Below are positions 1 to 7,300 of a DNA stretch of 64,000 bases, piece after piece. This stretch comes from Candidatus Gastranaerophilales bacterium. Lineage in GTDB: Bacteria > Cyanobacteriota > Vampirovibrionia > Gastranaerophilales > Gastranaerophilaceae. Made by a program: the position numbers and the translations under genes. Where the stretch lies: contig CAKMWI010000008.1 in NCBI GenBank assembly GCA_928722015.1, forward strand, positions 186,001 to 250,000. The letters are read 5' to 3'. The notes under the pieces were generated by a model. The model was not told the origin of the DNA. It made no database searches and saw only the letters and a list, made by a program, of their open reading frames with translations. How positions within the stretch are numbered: the stretch's first letter is position 1; every line of letters starts with the position of its first letter.

Positions 1-169
1 TCGGGAATGTAAGAAGTTTAATGATTGGTTTTATAAATATATTTATAATGGTTAGAGCTGCTGCCACAAGCATAGCAAACCAAAAGTTATCAACTTTTAT
101 TCCTGGTAAATAACAAATTCCCATAATAATAAAAGCAAATATTATCCATTTAATAATTAGTTTTTTCAT
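1..169 (-). CDS. phage-holin family 4 TM protein, cut by window edge
   Basis: Only the first 56 codons are present; the gene runs off the left edge. The visible part has a lysine start, a hydrophobic helix (about residues 5-20), a short polar turn (PGIKVDNF) and a second helix followed by a KPIIKLLT stretch. This pattern of small helices with a conserved 'NxxIKPI' turn is typical of the bacterial PF04020 holin-like family found in Cyanobacteria and Firmicutes. Its role in those bacteria is not established. It lies 16 bases downstream of the next gene on the same strand and may be co-transcribed with it. Confidence 0.6.
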   Translation of the reverse strand, partial: MKKLIIKWIIFAFIIMGICYLPGIKVDNFWFAMLVAAALTIINIFIKPIIKLLTFP

Positions 170-185
170 TGATTATACCTTTGAT

Positions 186-551
186 TTATTTAATTCCCTG
201 AATTTTTATTTGTCCGTTTTCATCTTTTGTGAATTCCATTGACGGTGTTGTTGTTTGAAACTTATTTGCATTGATATTTATTCGTGCAGGGGTAAGATAA
301 GGATTTATATCTGTTTTTCCTTCTTGATAATCCAGTTTTGCATCTTTGGCTTCTCTTTTCTTCTTGTAGTCTTCAGGATTGTTTATAAAATCCAGAGTTT
401 CTTCTTTTTCCATTTGACGTTGCATCATTGGATAAAAATTCATATTTCCTGCATTTGGTGCTTGATAGTAATTCATTGCAGAAAATGCAATATTAGAACT
501 TAAAACTTCACAGAAGGCGATAATCATAGTACATAATAATATTTTTTTCAT
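186..551 (-). CDS. small secreted protein, unknown function
   Basis: A 121-residue protein with a cleavable-looking signal peptide (residues 1-24, ending near NIAFSA) followed by a polar, Lys/Glu/Asn-rich mature part with no recognisable domain. The start is supported by an AAGGAG box seven bases upstream of the ATG. I do not recognise the family. It reads toward the holin-like gene and is divergent from the PilZ gene, with a 279-base gap that holds an orphan terminator. Confidence 0.6.
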   Translation of the reverse strand: MKKILLCTMIIAFCEVLSSNIAFSAMNYYQAPNAGNMNFYPMMQRQMEKEETLDFINNPEDYKKKREAKDAKLDYQEGKTDINPYLTPARININANKFQTTTPSMEFTKDENGQIKIQGIK

Positions 552-599
552 AAAAACTCCTTATCTTAAGATAATATCATTTTATCATATTATAACGTT

Positions 600-757
600 A
601 AAATGCAAATATAGTAAAATAGGGTAACTTTTTTTCATGTTTTATTGCTATTTAGCCTAATGAAAATGGGCTCTTAATTTTTTATTATGAGTATGTAAAT
701 CCTCAACTCTTCTGATTGCTCAGCTGCCCTCTTTTTTTACTGAGGGCTTTTTTTTTA
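600..757 (+). ncRNA. candidate small RNA ending in an orphan terminator
   Basis: The gap between two divergent genes (552-830) holds a clear plus-strand intrinsic terminator (726-757) with no plus-strand gene upstream of it. The terminator also lies upstream of the promoter-like -10 of the PilZ gene. Something starting around 600-625 is therefore probably transcribed to 757. A TATAGT at 610-615 could be a -10, but I see no good -35. The sequence does not match SRP RNA, tmRNA or RNase P RNA that I know. Confidence 0.3.
726..757 (+). terminator. rho-independent terminator
   Basis: Six-bp stem GCCCTC (726-731) / GAGGGC (742-747) followed by ten T. A CTCAG at 719-723 could pair alternatively with CTGAG at 740-744, overlapping the terminator stem. 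Confidence 0.7.
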
Positions 758-790
758 TTTTCTTAACATTATGCCTTATTTTTTTTAATA

Positions 791-809
791 TTGTATAATC
801 TTTATACAA
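791..809 (+). promoter_or_regulatory. palindromic operator over a -10 element
   Basis: TTGTATAA (791-798) and TTATACAA (802-809) form a perfect 8-bp inverted repeat that contains TATAAT (794-799), 31 bases before the PilZ start codon. There is no clear -35. The position suggests a dimeric regulator controlling the PilZ-decarboxylase pair. Confidence 0.4.
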
Positions 810-830
810 GGTTATTTTGAAAGGGTAAAA

Positions 831-1421
831 ATGAGAGAATTAGTTGTCGAAAATCAGGAAATTTTAATAATACCGCAAGATTTTAAATTTGCTAATAAAG
901 GTAAAGTTACATCTGTAAGAGCTGGTGATTTTACTCTAGAATTAGAGTATGAGCCTGATAATATTTTAAAAAATACATATTGTGAATTTTATACTCAGAC
1001 TCCTAACGGAAAATTATATTTTGATTCTTATGCAAAAGAGATAAATGGTAAAACTCTTATTATTGCCAGTCCTGCTAAACATAAATTCTTGCAGAGACGT
1101 CAGTATACACGTATTAAATTTATACGAGATTTGAATCTTTATTTAACTGGAAATCAGTATAAAATTTCTACATTGGACATTTCTGCTGGTGGTATGAAGT
1201 TAACAACTTCTGAAAATATTGATATTAATGCATCTTATGATGTATCAATTCCGGTATCAGAAGAAAAATTTGTTGATTGTCAGTTCCAGCCAATCAGAAT
1301 AGAGAAAAAAAATGGTGGCGGATATGTTGTCTCCGGCCAATTTGTTTATAAATCAGGGCATGATAAAATGATTCTTACCCAGTTCTGTGCAAAGCGAAGT
1401 GTTGAAATTAAGAATAAATAG
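831..1421 (+). CDS. PilZ domain protein, probable c-di-GMP receptor
   Basis: A 196-residue protein with the two PilZ ligand motifs: RRQYTR (residues 89-94, the RxxxR loop) and DISAGG (116-121, the [D/N]xSxxG loop). An N-terminal beta-rich part of about 85 residues resembles the YcgR-type N domain that precedes PilZ in flagellar-brake proteins. PilZ domains bind cyclic di-GMP and change motility, adhesion or exopolysaccharide output. There is no signal peptide, so it is probably cytoplasmic. It is followed seven bases later by the PLP enzyme and likely forms an operon with it. A palindrome covers its -10. No diguanylate cyclase is in the window. Confidence 0.85.
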   Translation: MRELVVENQEILIIPQDFKFANKGKVTSVRAGDFTLELEYEPDNILKNTYCEFYTQTPNGKLYFDSYAKEINGKTLIIASPAKHKFLQRRQYTRIKFIRDLNLYLTGNQYKISTLDISAGGMKLTTSENIDINASYDVSIPVSEEKFVDCQFQPIRIEKKNGGGYVVSGQFVYKSGHDKMILTQFCAKRSVEIKNK

Positions 1422-1428
1422 GTAGCAA

Positions 1429-2466
1429 ATGAGTTTAGTTGGATTGTTAGCCGGTAAGGTACAGAAGACGTTATATACAACGCCTTCACATGGACAAAAG
1501 TTTTTTATTTATGAGCCGCTAAAAGAAATGTATAAAATTGACATTTCAGAAACTGAATGTCAGGATCCTGAGGAAGCATTGAATAGGGCTCAACTTAGAG
1601 CAAGAACAATTTATCACACTTATTCAACGACTTTTTTAACTAATGGTTCAACTAGCGGAATAATTGCTGCTGTTTTGTCTTGTACGCAAGTCGGAGATAA
1701 GGTTCTCATTGCATCAAATTCTCATCCTTGCCATTTTAATGCGGTAAAACTTGCTGGGGCAAGAGCTTTAACTTTCGATTTGGATATAGATAAAGAATGG
1801 GGAGTTCCACTCGAGGTTAAACCTGAAGTTATTGAATATTTTTTAAGTCGATATAATATTAGGACGGTTATTATTACTTCTCCTAGTTATGAGGGAATAA
1901 TTTCTGATATTGAAGAAATTAAAACAATTTGTGAACGTCATGGCGCGTTTTTAATTGTTGATGAGGCTCATGGGGCTCTGTATCCATTTTCTGACAAGTT
2001 GCCGCTATCTGCAGTTAATGTTGCAGATTTTACGGTTCAATCATTACATAAAACTGCAGGTGGTCTGAATCCAACTGCGTTGTTGCATTGTAATTGTGAA
2101 ATTGATGTACGTCCTGCCTTAAATATGTTTATGACAACATCACCTTCTTATCCTTTGTTAGCCTCTATTGAAGCTAATATTGAGTATTTGAATTCCAGAG
2201 ATGGGCGTAAAGAAATAGATAATCTTATTACTCGATTAGATAAAATCAGAGTAAAATGTACCGGTTGTGAATTCTTTGGGGATGATCCTACTAAGGTTTT
2301 AATCAGAGTTCCTGGAATTTCAGGATATGAGTTATCAGAAATGTTATATGAAGATTTTGATATTGAAGATGAACGTACGAATGAAAAATCTACAATGCTG
2401 TTGTGTGGAATCGGCACTGATAATAGAAAAATAGACAAATTGCAACAAATTTTATTAAAATTGTAA
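1429..2466 (+). CDS. Orn/Lys/Arg decarboxylase family PLP enzyme, short form
   Basis: A fold-type I PLP enzyme of the bacterial ornithine/lysine/arginine decarboxylase group. It shows NGSTSG (72-77, phosphate cup), DEAHG (178-182, the Asp that binds the pyridine nitrogen) and SLHK (205-208, Lys208 forming the Schiff base). At 345 residues it is much shorter than the roughly 480-residue Bacillus SpeA/YaaO type. The major domain is intact but the C-terminal domain is reduced to about 60 residues. The likely reaction is decarboxylation of a basic amino acid to a polyamine precursor; the substrate cannot be read from sequence. It is co-directional with the PilZ gene. Confidence 0.8.
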   Translation: MSLVGLLAGKVQKTLYTTPSHGQKFFIYEPLKEMYKIDISETECQDPEEALNRAQLRARTIYHTYSTTFLTNGSTSGIIAAVLSCTQVGDKVLIASNSHPCHFNAVKLAGARALTFDLDIDKEWGVPLEVKPEVIEYFLSRYNIRTVIITSPSYEGIISDIEEIKTICERHGAFLIVDEAHGALYPFSDKLPLSAVNVADFTVQSLHKTAGGLNPTALLHCNCEIDVRPALNMFMTTSPSYPLLASIEANIEYLNSRDGRKEIDNLITRLDKIRVKCTGCEFFGDDPTKVLIRVPGISGYELSEMLYEDFDIEDERTNEKSTMLLCGIGTDNRKIDKLQQILLKL

Positions 2467-2475
2467 TTCTTATCT

Positions 2476-3468
2476 TTATAGAATACAGGCAAGAACCATC
2501 AGTATCAACGTTCCAATTTGGAATGCTGTTGCCATGTTTTGTCCAAATCTGTTACTATCATATCTTCTTGCTGTTTTTTGTGCGTTTAAAGCACTTGAAA
2601 TTCTTGATATTCTTTCTTGTTCATTATCATTTGCAAAGTTTGTTCCGAATACGCTGGATTCGATTCTGTTGAGTCGTTGCTCTGTTGTATCATTATCAAA
2701 TTTTGTCTTATATAGAGTTTTTTCTATGCTTGCCAGACTTCTGTTTCTTGAGGGTTTAAAAACATTCTGGTGGGGGGAAGAAAAAAAATCATCATCACCA
2801 TATTCAGGGCCAAAATCTTGATTATAACCCATTGTACTGTTTTGATTATTATATGCATCATAATCAAACGGGCCTCCATATTGTTCTAAATGATAATTTT
2901 CTGTCATTCTTTCTGTTGGTTCATCATAAAACAAGTTATCTTGTTGTTCCATATTATTGGCCATGAATGTTTTTGGTTTAATTTCTGCTTTTAGTCTATC
3001 TACCCGTGTTGATAAATCATCATTTTGGTATGTTTTTCCAAATGTTTTGGTTTCCAAATTTGATAGTCTGGTTTTTATATTTTGTTCCTTAAATTCTTTT
3101 TTAAATACTTGTTGCTCAAGTTCATTAATAACCGGATAATCTATTTTGCTGCTTTCAACAGGCTCTTTTGCAAATACCCATGAATCTTCTTCAGAAGCAA
3201 AAGTATCTTCTTTAGGTTCAATTTCTTGTCCCATTAAATCTGCTGATAAATCCTTTTTTAATTTTGCAATTCTTGTTTGTGCTTGACCATTTGAAATTTT
3301 ACCATAAACTTCTTCTTCAATACGATTCAGTCTATTATTTTCGGATTCATTCGAGTATGTGAATCCAAATAGTGAATTTTCTATTTTGTCTATTATTGTA
3401 GTATTTGAATTCGCAAATACAGTTTGACAACTTATTAGTAGTACTAAGAAAATAATTATTTTTTTCAT
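2476..3468 (-). CDS. envelope protein with three copies of an LE-x2-VFG repeat
   Basis: A 330-residue protein with a signal peptide (1-19, ending TVFA) and a hydrophobic C-terminal tail (about 310-330), so it is probably anchored in the envelope. Three related modules of about 50 residues lie near 26-75, 113-162 and 245-293. Each has the pattern E-x3-[LVF]-[FY]-[GK]-x2-[FY]-x-[ND]-x5-R[LI]-x-[RN]-[IL]E-x2-V/T-[FY]G. The linker between copies two and three is rich in Tyr, Asn and Met. The function is unknown; I recall similar modules in cyanobacterial-lineage proteins. The start has an AAGGAG box. It converges on the decarboxylase gene with a nine-base gap. Confidence 0.65.
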   Translation of the reverse strand: MKKIIIFLVLLISCQTVFANSNTTIIDKIENSLFGFTYSNESENNRLNRIEEEVYGKISNGQAQTRIAKLKKDLSADLMGQEIEPKEDTFASEEDSWVFAKEPVESSKIDYPVINELEQQVFKKEFKEQNIKTRLSNLETKTFGKTYQNDDLSTRVDRLKAEIKPKTFMANNMEQQDNLFYDEPTERMTENYHLEQYGGPFDYDAYNNQNSTMGYNQDFGPEYGDDDFFSSPHQNVFKPSRNRSLASIEKTLYKTKFDNDTTEQRLNRIESSVFGTNFANDNEQERISRISSALNAQKTARRYDSNRFGQNMATAFQIGTLILMVLACIL

Positions 3469-3570
3469 AATTAAATCTCCTTAGAGTTAGAATAATGGTT
3501 TTAAAGTATTAAACCAATTCATCTAATAAGGAGTTTTTTGTTTTATAAATTCAAGTATTTTTTCTTAGTT

Positions 3571-3607
3571 AAAAAGTCCTATATTAATTAATTATATAGG
3601 ACTTTTT
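3571..3607 (-). terminator. terminator of the nifU-nifS operon
   Basis: Perfect 10-bp stem AGTCCTATAT (3575-3584) / ATATAGGACT (3594-3603) flanked by A5 on the left and T5 on the right, so it can work in both directions. It lies just downstream of nifS on the minus strand. Confidence 0.8.
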
Positions 3608-3671
3608 GCTTAGTTTTGTTTATTATTTAAAATTTTTTCATTATAATAAATAATTTTGCTTTTTTTAATCA

Positions 3672-4874
3672 TTAGCCTCTTAGAGCTTTCAGTGCTTGTA
3701 ATTCTTTTTGATATGGAGATATTGAGTTTACTTTTTCAATAATTCCAGGTAGTTTTTCTATTACATAATCAATTTCTTTTTCTGTAGTAAATCTGCTCAA
3801 ACTCCATCTTATACTTCCATGTATTGCTGTGAAAGGTACATTCATGGCTCTTAATACATGGCTTGGTTCAAGAGAACCTGAAGTACAAGCGGAGCCGGAA
3901 GATGCGCAAATACCTAAATCTGATAGATGAAGAAGGATTAATTCTCCTTCAATATATTCAAACCCAATGTTTGTTGTATTTGGTACCCTATTTGCGGCTC
4001 CGGTATTTAATCTGGCGTTATAAATTTTATTAATTATATTAGTTTCAAGCTTATCTCTTAGTCTTTTTACTTCGGTTATTTCATAATTTAGTCCGTCTTG
4101 TGCAAGCTGAGCTGCTTTTGCAAGGCCAACAATATAAGGTGTATTTTCTGTACCTGCGCGTTTGCCTCGTTCCTGATGACCTCCGATAATTAATGGAGTA
4201 ATCATTGCTTTTGAATTTACGTATAAAGCACCTACTCCTTTGGGAGCATGAAATTTATGTCCTGATATCCCCAATAGGTCAATCCCGTTTTCCTGGACAT
4301 CAATTGGAATTTTTCCTGCTACTTGAACAGCATCAACAAAGAATTTTGTTTCTTTATTTTTAGATTTAATAATTTCAGAAATTTTTTTTATAGGATTTAT
4401 GACTCCTGTTTCGTTATTTGCCCACATTATTGAAACAAGGGCTGTATCATCATCGATTGCTGCTTCAAGTTCTTCAAGATTCAGCTCTCCGTTAGAGTTA
4501 ACTCCTATGTAGTTAACTCTATAACCTTGTTTTTCGAGAGTTTGATAAAGATTAAGTACGCATGGATGTTCAACTTTTGATGTTATTATATGTTTTTTTG
4601 TCTTGTTGTAATTTAGTACTCCTCGGATAGCTGTATTAGCACTTTCTGAGCCGCAAGATGTAAAAATAATTTCTTTTTCATTTTCAGCATTGACAAAATC
4701 TTTAATAACACCACGTGCTTCTTTTATTGCATTAGAAGAATGTTTTGCAAAATCGTACATACTAGAAGGATTTGCATATTCTTCTTTAAAATATGGCATC
4801 ATTGCTTCTAGTACACGCTCATCAACTTTTGTGGTTGCATTATTATCCAAATATACAAGATTATTTATTGTCAT
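3672..4874 (-). CDS. nifS: cysteine desulfurase, NifS/IscS family
   Basis: Removes sulfur from L-cysteine through a PLP-bound intermediate and hands a persulfide to the NifU scaffold for Fe-S cluster assembly. The 400 residues match the class-I (NifS/IscS) length. YLDNNATT is at 8-15, the Schiff-base lysine is Lys207 in SGHKFHAPKG, and the persulfide cysteine is Cys330 in SSGSACTSG, within the longer flexible loop of class I. The stop codon of nifU directly abuts this ATG, and the GAGGT ribosome site lies in the last nifU codons, so translation is probably coupled. The partner is a three-domain NifU. No nitrogenase genes are nearby, so the role is general Fe-S supply. Confidence 0.93.
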   Translation of the reverse strand: MTINNLVYLDNNATTKVDERVLEAMMPYFKEEYANPSSMYDFAKHSSNAIKEARGVIKDFVNAENEKEIIFTSCGSESANTAIRGVLNYNKTKKHIITSKVEHPCVLNLYQTLEKQGYRVNYIGVNSNGELNLEELEAAIDDDTALVSIMWANNETGVINPIKKISEIIKSKNKETKFFVDAVQVAGKIPIDVQENGIDLLGISGHKFHAPKGVGALYVNSKAMITPLIIGGHQERGKRAGTENTPYIVGLAKAAQLAQDGLNYEITEVKRLRDKLETNIINKIYNARLNTGAANRVPNTTNIGFEYIEGELILLHLSDLGICASSGSACTSGSLEPSHVLRAMNVPFTAIHGSIRWSLSRFTTEKEIDYVIEKLPGIIEKVNSISPYQKELQALKALRG

Positions 4875-5726
4875 TTAATTTACCTCGATAACACTAATAT
4901 CTGTTCCTAGAGAATTTTGCAATGTTGTTTCAACGAAATTTTTTAATGTCATAGTTGAATTTTTGCATCCGGAGCATCGGCCTCTCAATTTGACATAAAT
5001 AGTTTTATTTTTTATGTCTATAAGTTCAATATCTCCACCATCTTTTTGCAGTTCTGGTGAAATTAGATTTTCTATTACGTTATTCACTTTTAAAATCCAT
5101 TGTGTTGGCGTTAACTTTTCAATTTCAGCTTTTTGTTTATTATAATATGTGTCTATCATATCTTGAATTACTGCTTTACATTTACCGCAGGCTCCTCCTG
5201 CTTTTGTGTAATTTGTAACTTCTTCTACTGTCTTTAATCCATTTTGTTTAATTGCATCCCAGATTATGTTTTCTGTTATTTGGAAGCAGGTACATATTAT
5301 TTTTTCTGCGGGTTTTGTACTGTAATGTTCATCTAAAATTTCGTCTAGGTCAACATATCCATCAGGTTTATAATTTTTTAAGGCATCTTCTAATGCTTCA
5401 TATCCCATAACTGAACAGTGCATTTTTTCGGGAGGAAGTCCTCCAAGTTCGTCAGCGATGTCTTTATTTGTAATTTTTTTTATTTCATCTATAGTTTTTC
5501 CTATAATCATTTCAGTTAAAATACTTGAGCTTGCAACAGCAGAGCCGCATCCAAAAGTTTGAAATTTCGCATCAACAACTATATTATCTTTTATTTTTAA
5601 ATATATTTTTAATTGGTCTCCGCAGGTTAATGAACCGGCTACACCTATAGCATCAGCATCGTCTAATGTTCCTACATTTCTTGGATTTCTGTAGTGATCC
5701 ATAACCTTCTCTGAATAATCCCACAT
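4875..5726 (-). CDS. nifU: NifU-type Fe-S cluster scaffold, three domains
   Basis: Full-length 283-residue NifU. The N-terminal IscU-like scaffold has Cys35, Cys60 and Cys104. A BFD-like [2Fe-2S] domain has CTC (Cys145, Cys147) and CGKC (Cys180, Cys183). The C-terminal Nfu domain has CSGC (Cys251, Cys254) that passes clusters to targets. It assembles clusters with sulfur from the adjacent NifS. This NIF-type arrangement, rather than ISC or SUF, is typical of several anaerobic lineages. It is the first gene of a two-gene operon ending at the terminator near 3590. Likely clients in the window include NifJ, the radical SAM protein, UDG and RlmD. Confidence 0.93.
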   Translation of the reverse strand: MWDYSEKVMDHYRNPRNVGTLDDADAIGVAGSLTCGDQLKIYLKIKDNIVVDAKFQTFGCGSAVASSSILTEMIIGKTIDEIKKITNKDIADELGGLPPEKMHCSVMGYEALEDALKNYKPDGYVDLDEILDEHYSTKPAEKIICTCFQITENIIWDAIKQNGLKTVEEVTNYTKAGGACGKCKAVIQDMIDTYYNKQKAEIEKLTPTQWILKVNNVIENLISPELQKDGGDIELIDIKNKTIYVKLRGRCSGCKNSTMTLKNFVETTLQNSLGTDISVIEVN

Positions 5727-5841
5727 ATTATTTTCCCTTTCTTTATATGTATTTATAACAATATTTTAGCGCAAAAATGAGAATAATTTTTGGAAGTTAA
5801 TTATTATTTAATATTTATGCAAAGGAATAAATATTAATTTA

Positions 5842-5892
5842 TGTAACGTTAATATGTAAATTCCTAAAGTTTTCTTCCTAATCATCCGATTA
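5842..5892 (+). promoter_or_regulatory. sigma-28 (FliA)-like promoter with upstream TGTAACG box
   Basis: TAAAGTTT (5865-5872), a 12-base spacer, then TCCGATTA (5885-5892), close to the flagellar sigma-28 consensus TAAA(GTTT)-N11-GCCGATAA. A TGTAACG box (5842-5848) lies upstream. The same arrangement precedes the paralogue at 7301. Confidence 0.5.
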
Positions 5893-5932
5893 AATGATTA
5901 AAGGAAAACCAGAAAGGAAAAGATACAAAGCC

Positions 5933-7066
5933 ATGGGCATGAGTGCATCACAAGCAAGATTTTTAAGTCTTACAGCACGCAAGAACAATGTGGAATTCGA
6001 AGGACAGCAGATTAACCAACAAAGAACTACTCTGTCCAACCAATCCGCAAGTTACTATAGCGAGCTTTGCAATATGAGTGTACCCACTCCGCCTTCTATT
6101 GATGATTATACAAAAGTATCTTACACTTTCGATGATGGTGCTCTTACTAACACCATTACTTCAATGATTGCCAGAGGTAATAATCAATATTCAATCAGTT
6201 ACATTCAGCAATGGCAAGATGATTATTCTATCGTTTCAGCTTCTTCAAGCCTTATTTCTAAAACGGATGCAGGAGAATATAAAGTAGGTTCTTCTACTTT
6301 AAGAATTTTAGGTACTGTTGGCGAATATAGTGCTGATGAATTAAAAGCTCTATCAGATCAAGAGTTCGAAACTTTAAAAAATTCACCTGAATTTCAATCT
6401 GACAAATATTTAAGCACATTAGAAAGAGACCAATTACAAGATTTATTAGAACAGGAAGAATATTATCAATCAATGTTAAATGAATCAGTACTAGGAAATG
6501 CTGCATCAACAAATTCCTGGTATGTAAGATATGTTAAAGATTCAACATCAGGTTCCTACGTTCCATATTTTTATCAAGCTGTGGAAGTAGAAAACGATGA
6601 CAAATATACTGATGGTTATGCAACAAGTAATATAAATTGTTATTCACTTGGTTCATCAACAAAGACTAAGGAAGTATTAAATCAACTTGGTTCTGTTGAA
6701 AAAGATTCTACAGGAAGATATATTTCTTTGACATTATATCAAACAGATGAAAACGGACAGATTGTAATTGATCCTGATACAGGATTACCTATATCTACCG
6801 AATATTCATTAACAACTAATACATCTACAGATGAAGATGCGTATAATGACGCAATGAACCAATATAATTATGATCAAAACCAATATGATAAAAAGATTCA
6901 GGATATCAACTCAAAGTTAGAAGTTGTACAGCAGCAGGATAAGAGCTTAGAGTTAAATCTTAAACAGCTTGACACTGAAGAAAATGCTATTTCTACTGAA
7001 ATTGATGCTGTTAAGAAAGTTATTTCTAAAAACGTTGAATCCAGTTTCAAAACGTTTAATGCTTAA
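5933..7066 (+). CDS. MGMSASQAR-family secreted-type protein with conserved helical ends (paralogue 1)
   Basis: Start chosen at 5933, not the in-frame ATG at 5894, because the paralogues at 7301 and 53383 begin at this MGM and an AGAAAGGA site precedes it. This gives 377 residues. The N-terminal ~60 residues (from GMSASQARFLSL) and the C-terminal ~75 residues are helical, coiled-coil-like and strongly conserved with the 7301 gene. The middle is Tyr/Ser/Thr-rich, beta-like and variable. There is no cleavable signal peptide. Conserved end helices around a variable centre recall flagellin or hook-associated axial proteins, and the promoter is sigma-28-like. Function is unknown; export by a flagellar-type route is my inference. 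Confidence 0.6.
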   Translation: MGMSASQARFLSLTARKNNVEFEGQQINQQRTTLSNQSASYYSELCNMSVPTPPSIDDYTKVSYTFDDGALTNTITSMIARGNNQYSISYIQQWQDDYSIVSASSSLISKTDAGEYKVGSSTLRILGTVGEYSADELKALSDQEFETLKNSPEFQSDKYLSTLERDQLQDLLEQEEYYQSMLNESVLGNAASTNSWYVRYVKDSTSGSYVPYFYQAVEVENDDKYTDGYATSNINCYSLGSSTKTKEVLNQLGSVEKDSTGRYISLTLYQTDENGQIVIDPDTGLPISTEYSLTTNTSTDEDAYNDAMNQYNYDQNQYDKKIQDINSKLEVVQQQDKSLELNLKQLDTEENAISTEIDAVKKVISKNVESSFKTFNA

Positions 7067-7210
7067 TAGCGGAGGTATTATATATAATTAGCACCAGAAT
7101 GGGGAGATAATATAAAATAATTTAAACAAATATGTAAAAATTTGTCTATATCCTTGAAACTAAGAGTATTCCTATTATTTGGCTCTTTTTCACATCAAAA
7201 GATTACGAAA

Positions 7211-7262
7211 TGTAACGAAAAAAGAGTAAAAAATTAAAGGAAATAAAAAGATTGTCCGATAA
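7211..7262 (+). promoter_or_regulatory. sigma-28 (FliA)-like promoter with upstream TGTAACG box
   Basis: TAAAGGAA (7235-7242), a 12-base spacer, then TCCGATAA (7255-7262), which matches seven of eight bases of the sigma-28 -10 GCCGATAA. TGTAACG lies at 7211-7217. The spacing of all three elements equals that of the 5865 promoter within one base. Confidence 0.55.
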
Positions 7263-7300
7263 GAAAGATATAGGAACACAAGAAGAAAGGAAAGACAGTC

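Noticed and set aside
5894..5932. Longer N-terminus MIKGKPERKRYKA for paralogue 1
   Set aside because: Paralogues at 7301 and 53383 start at MGM; the extension covers the promoter spacer, -10-adjacent leader and the AGAAAGGA ribosome site.
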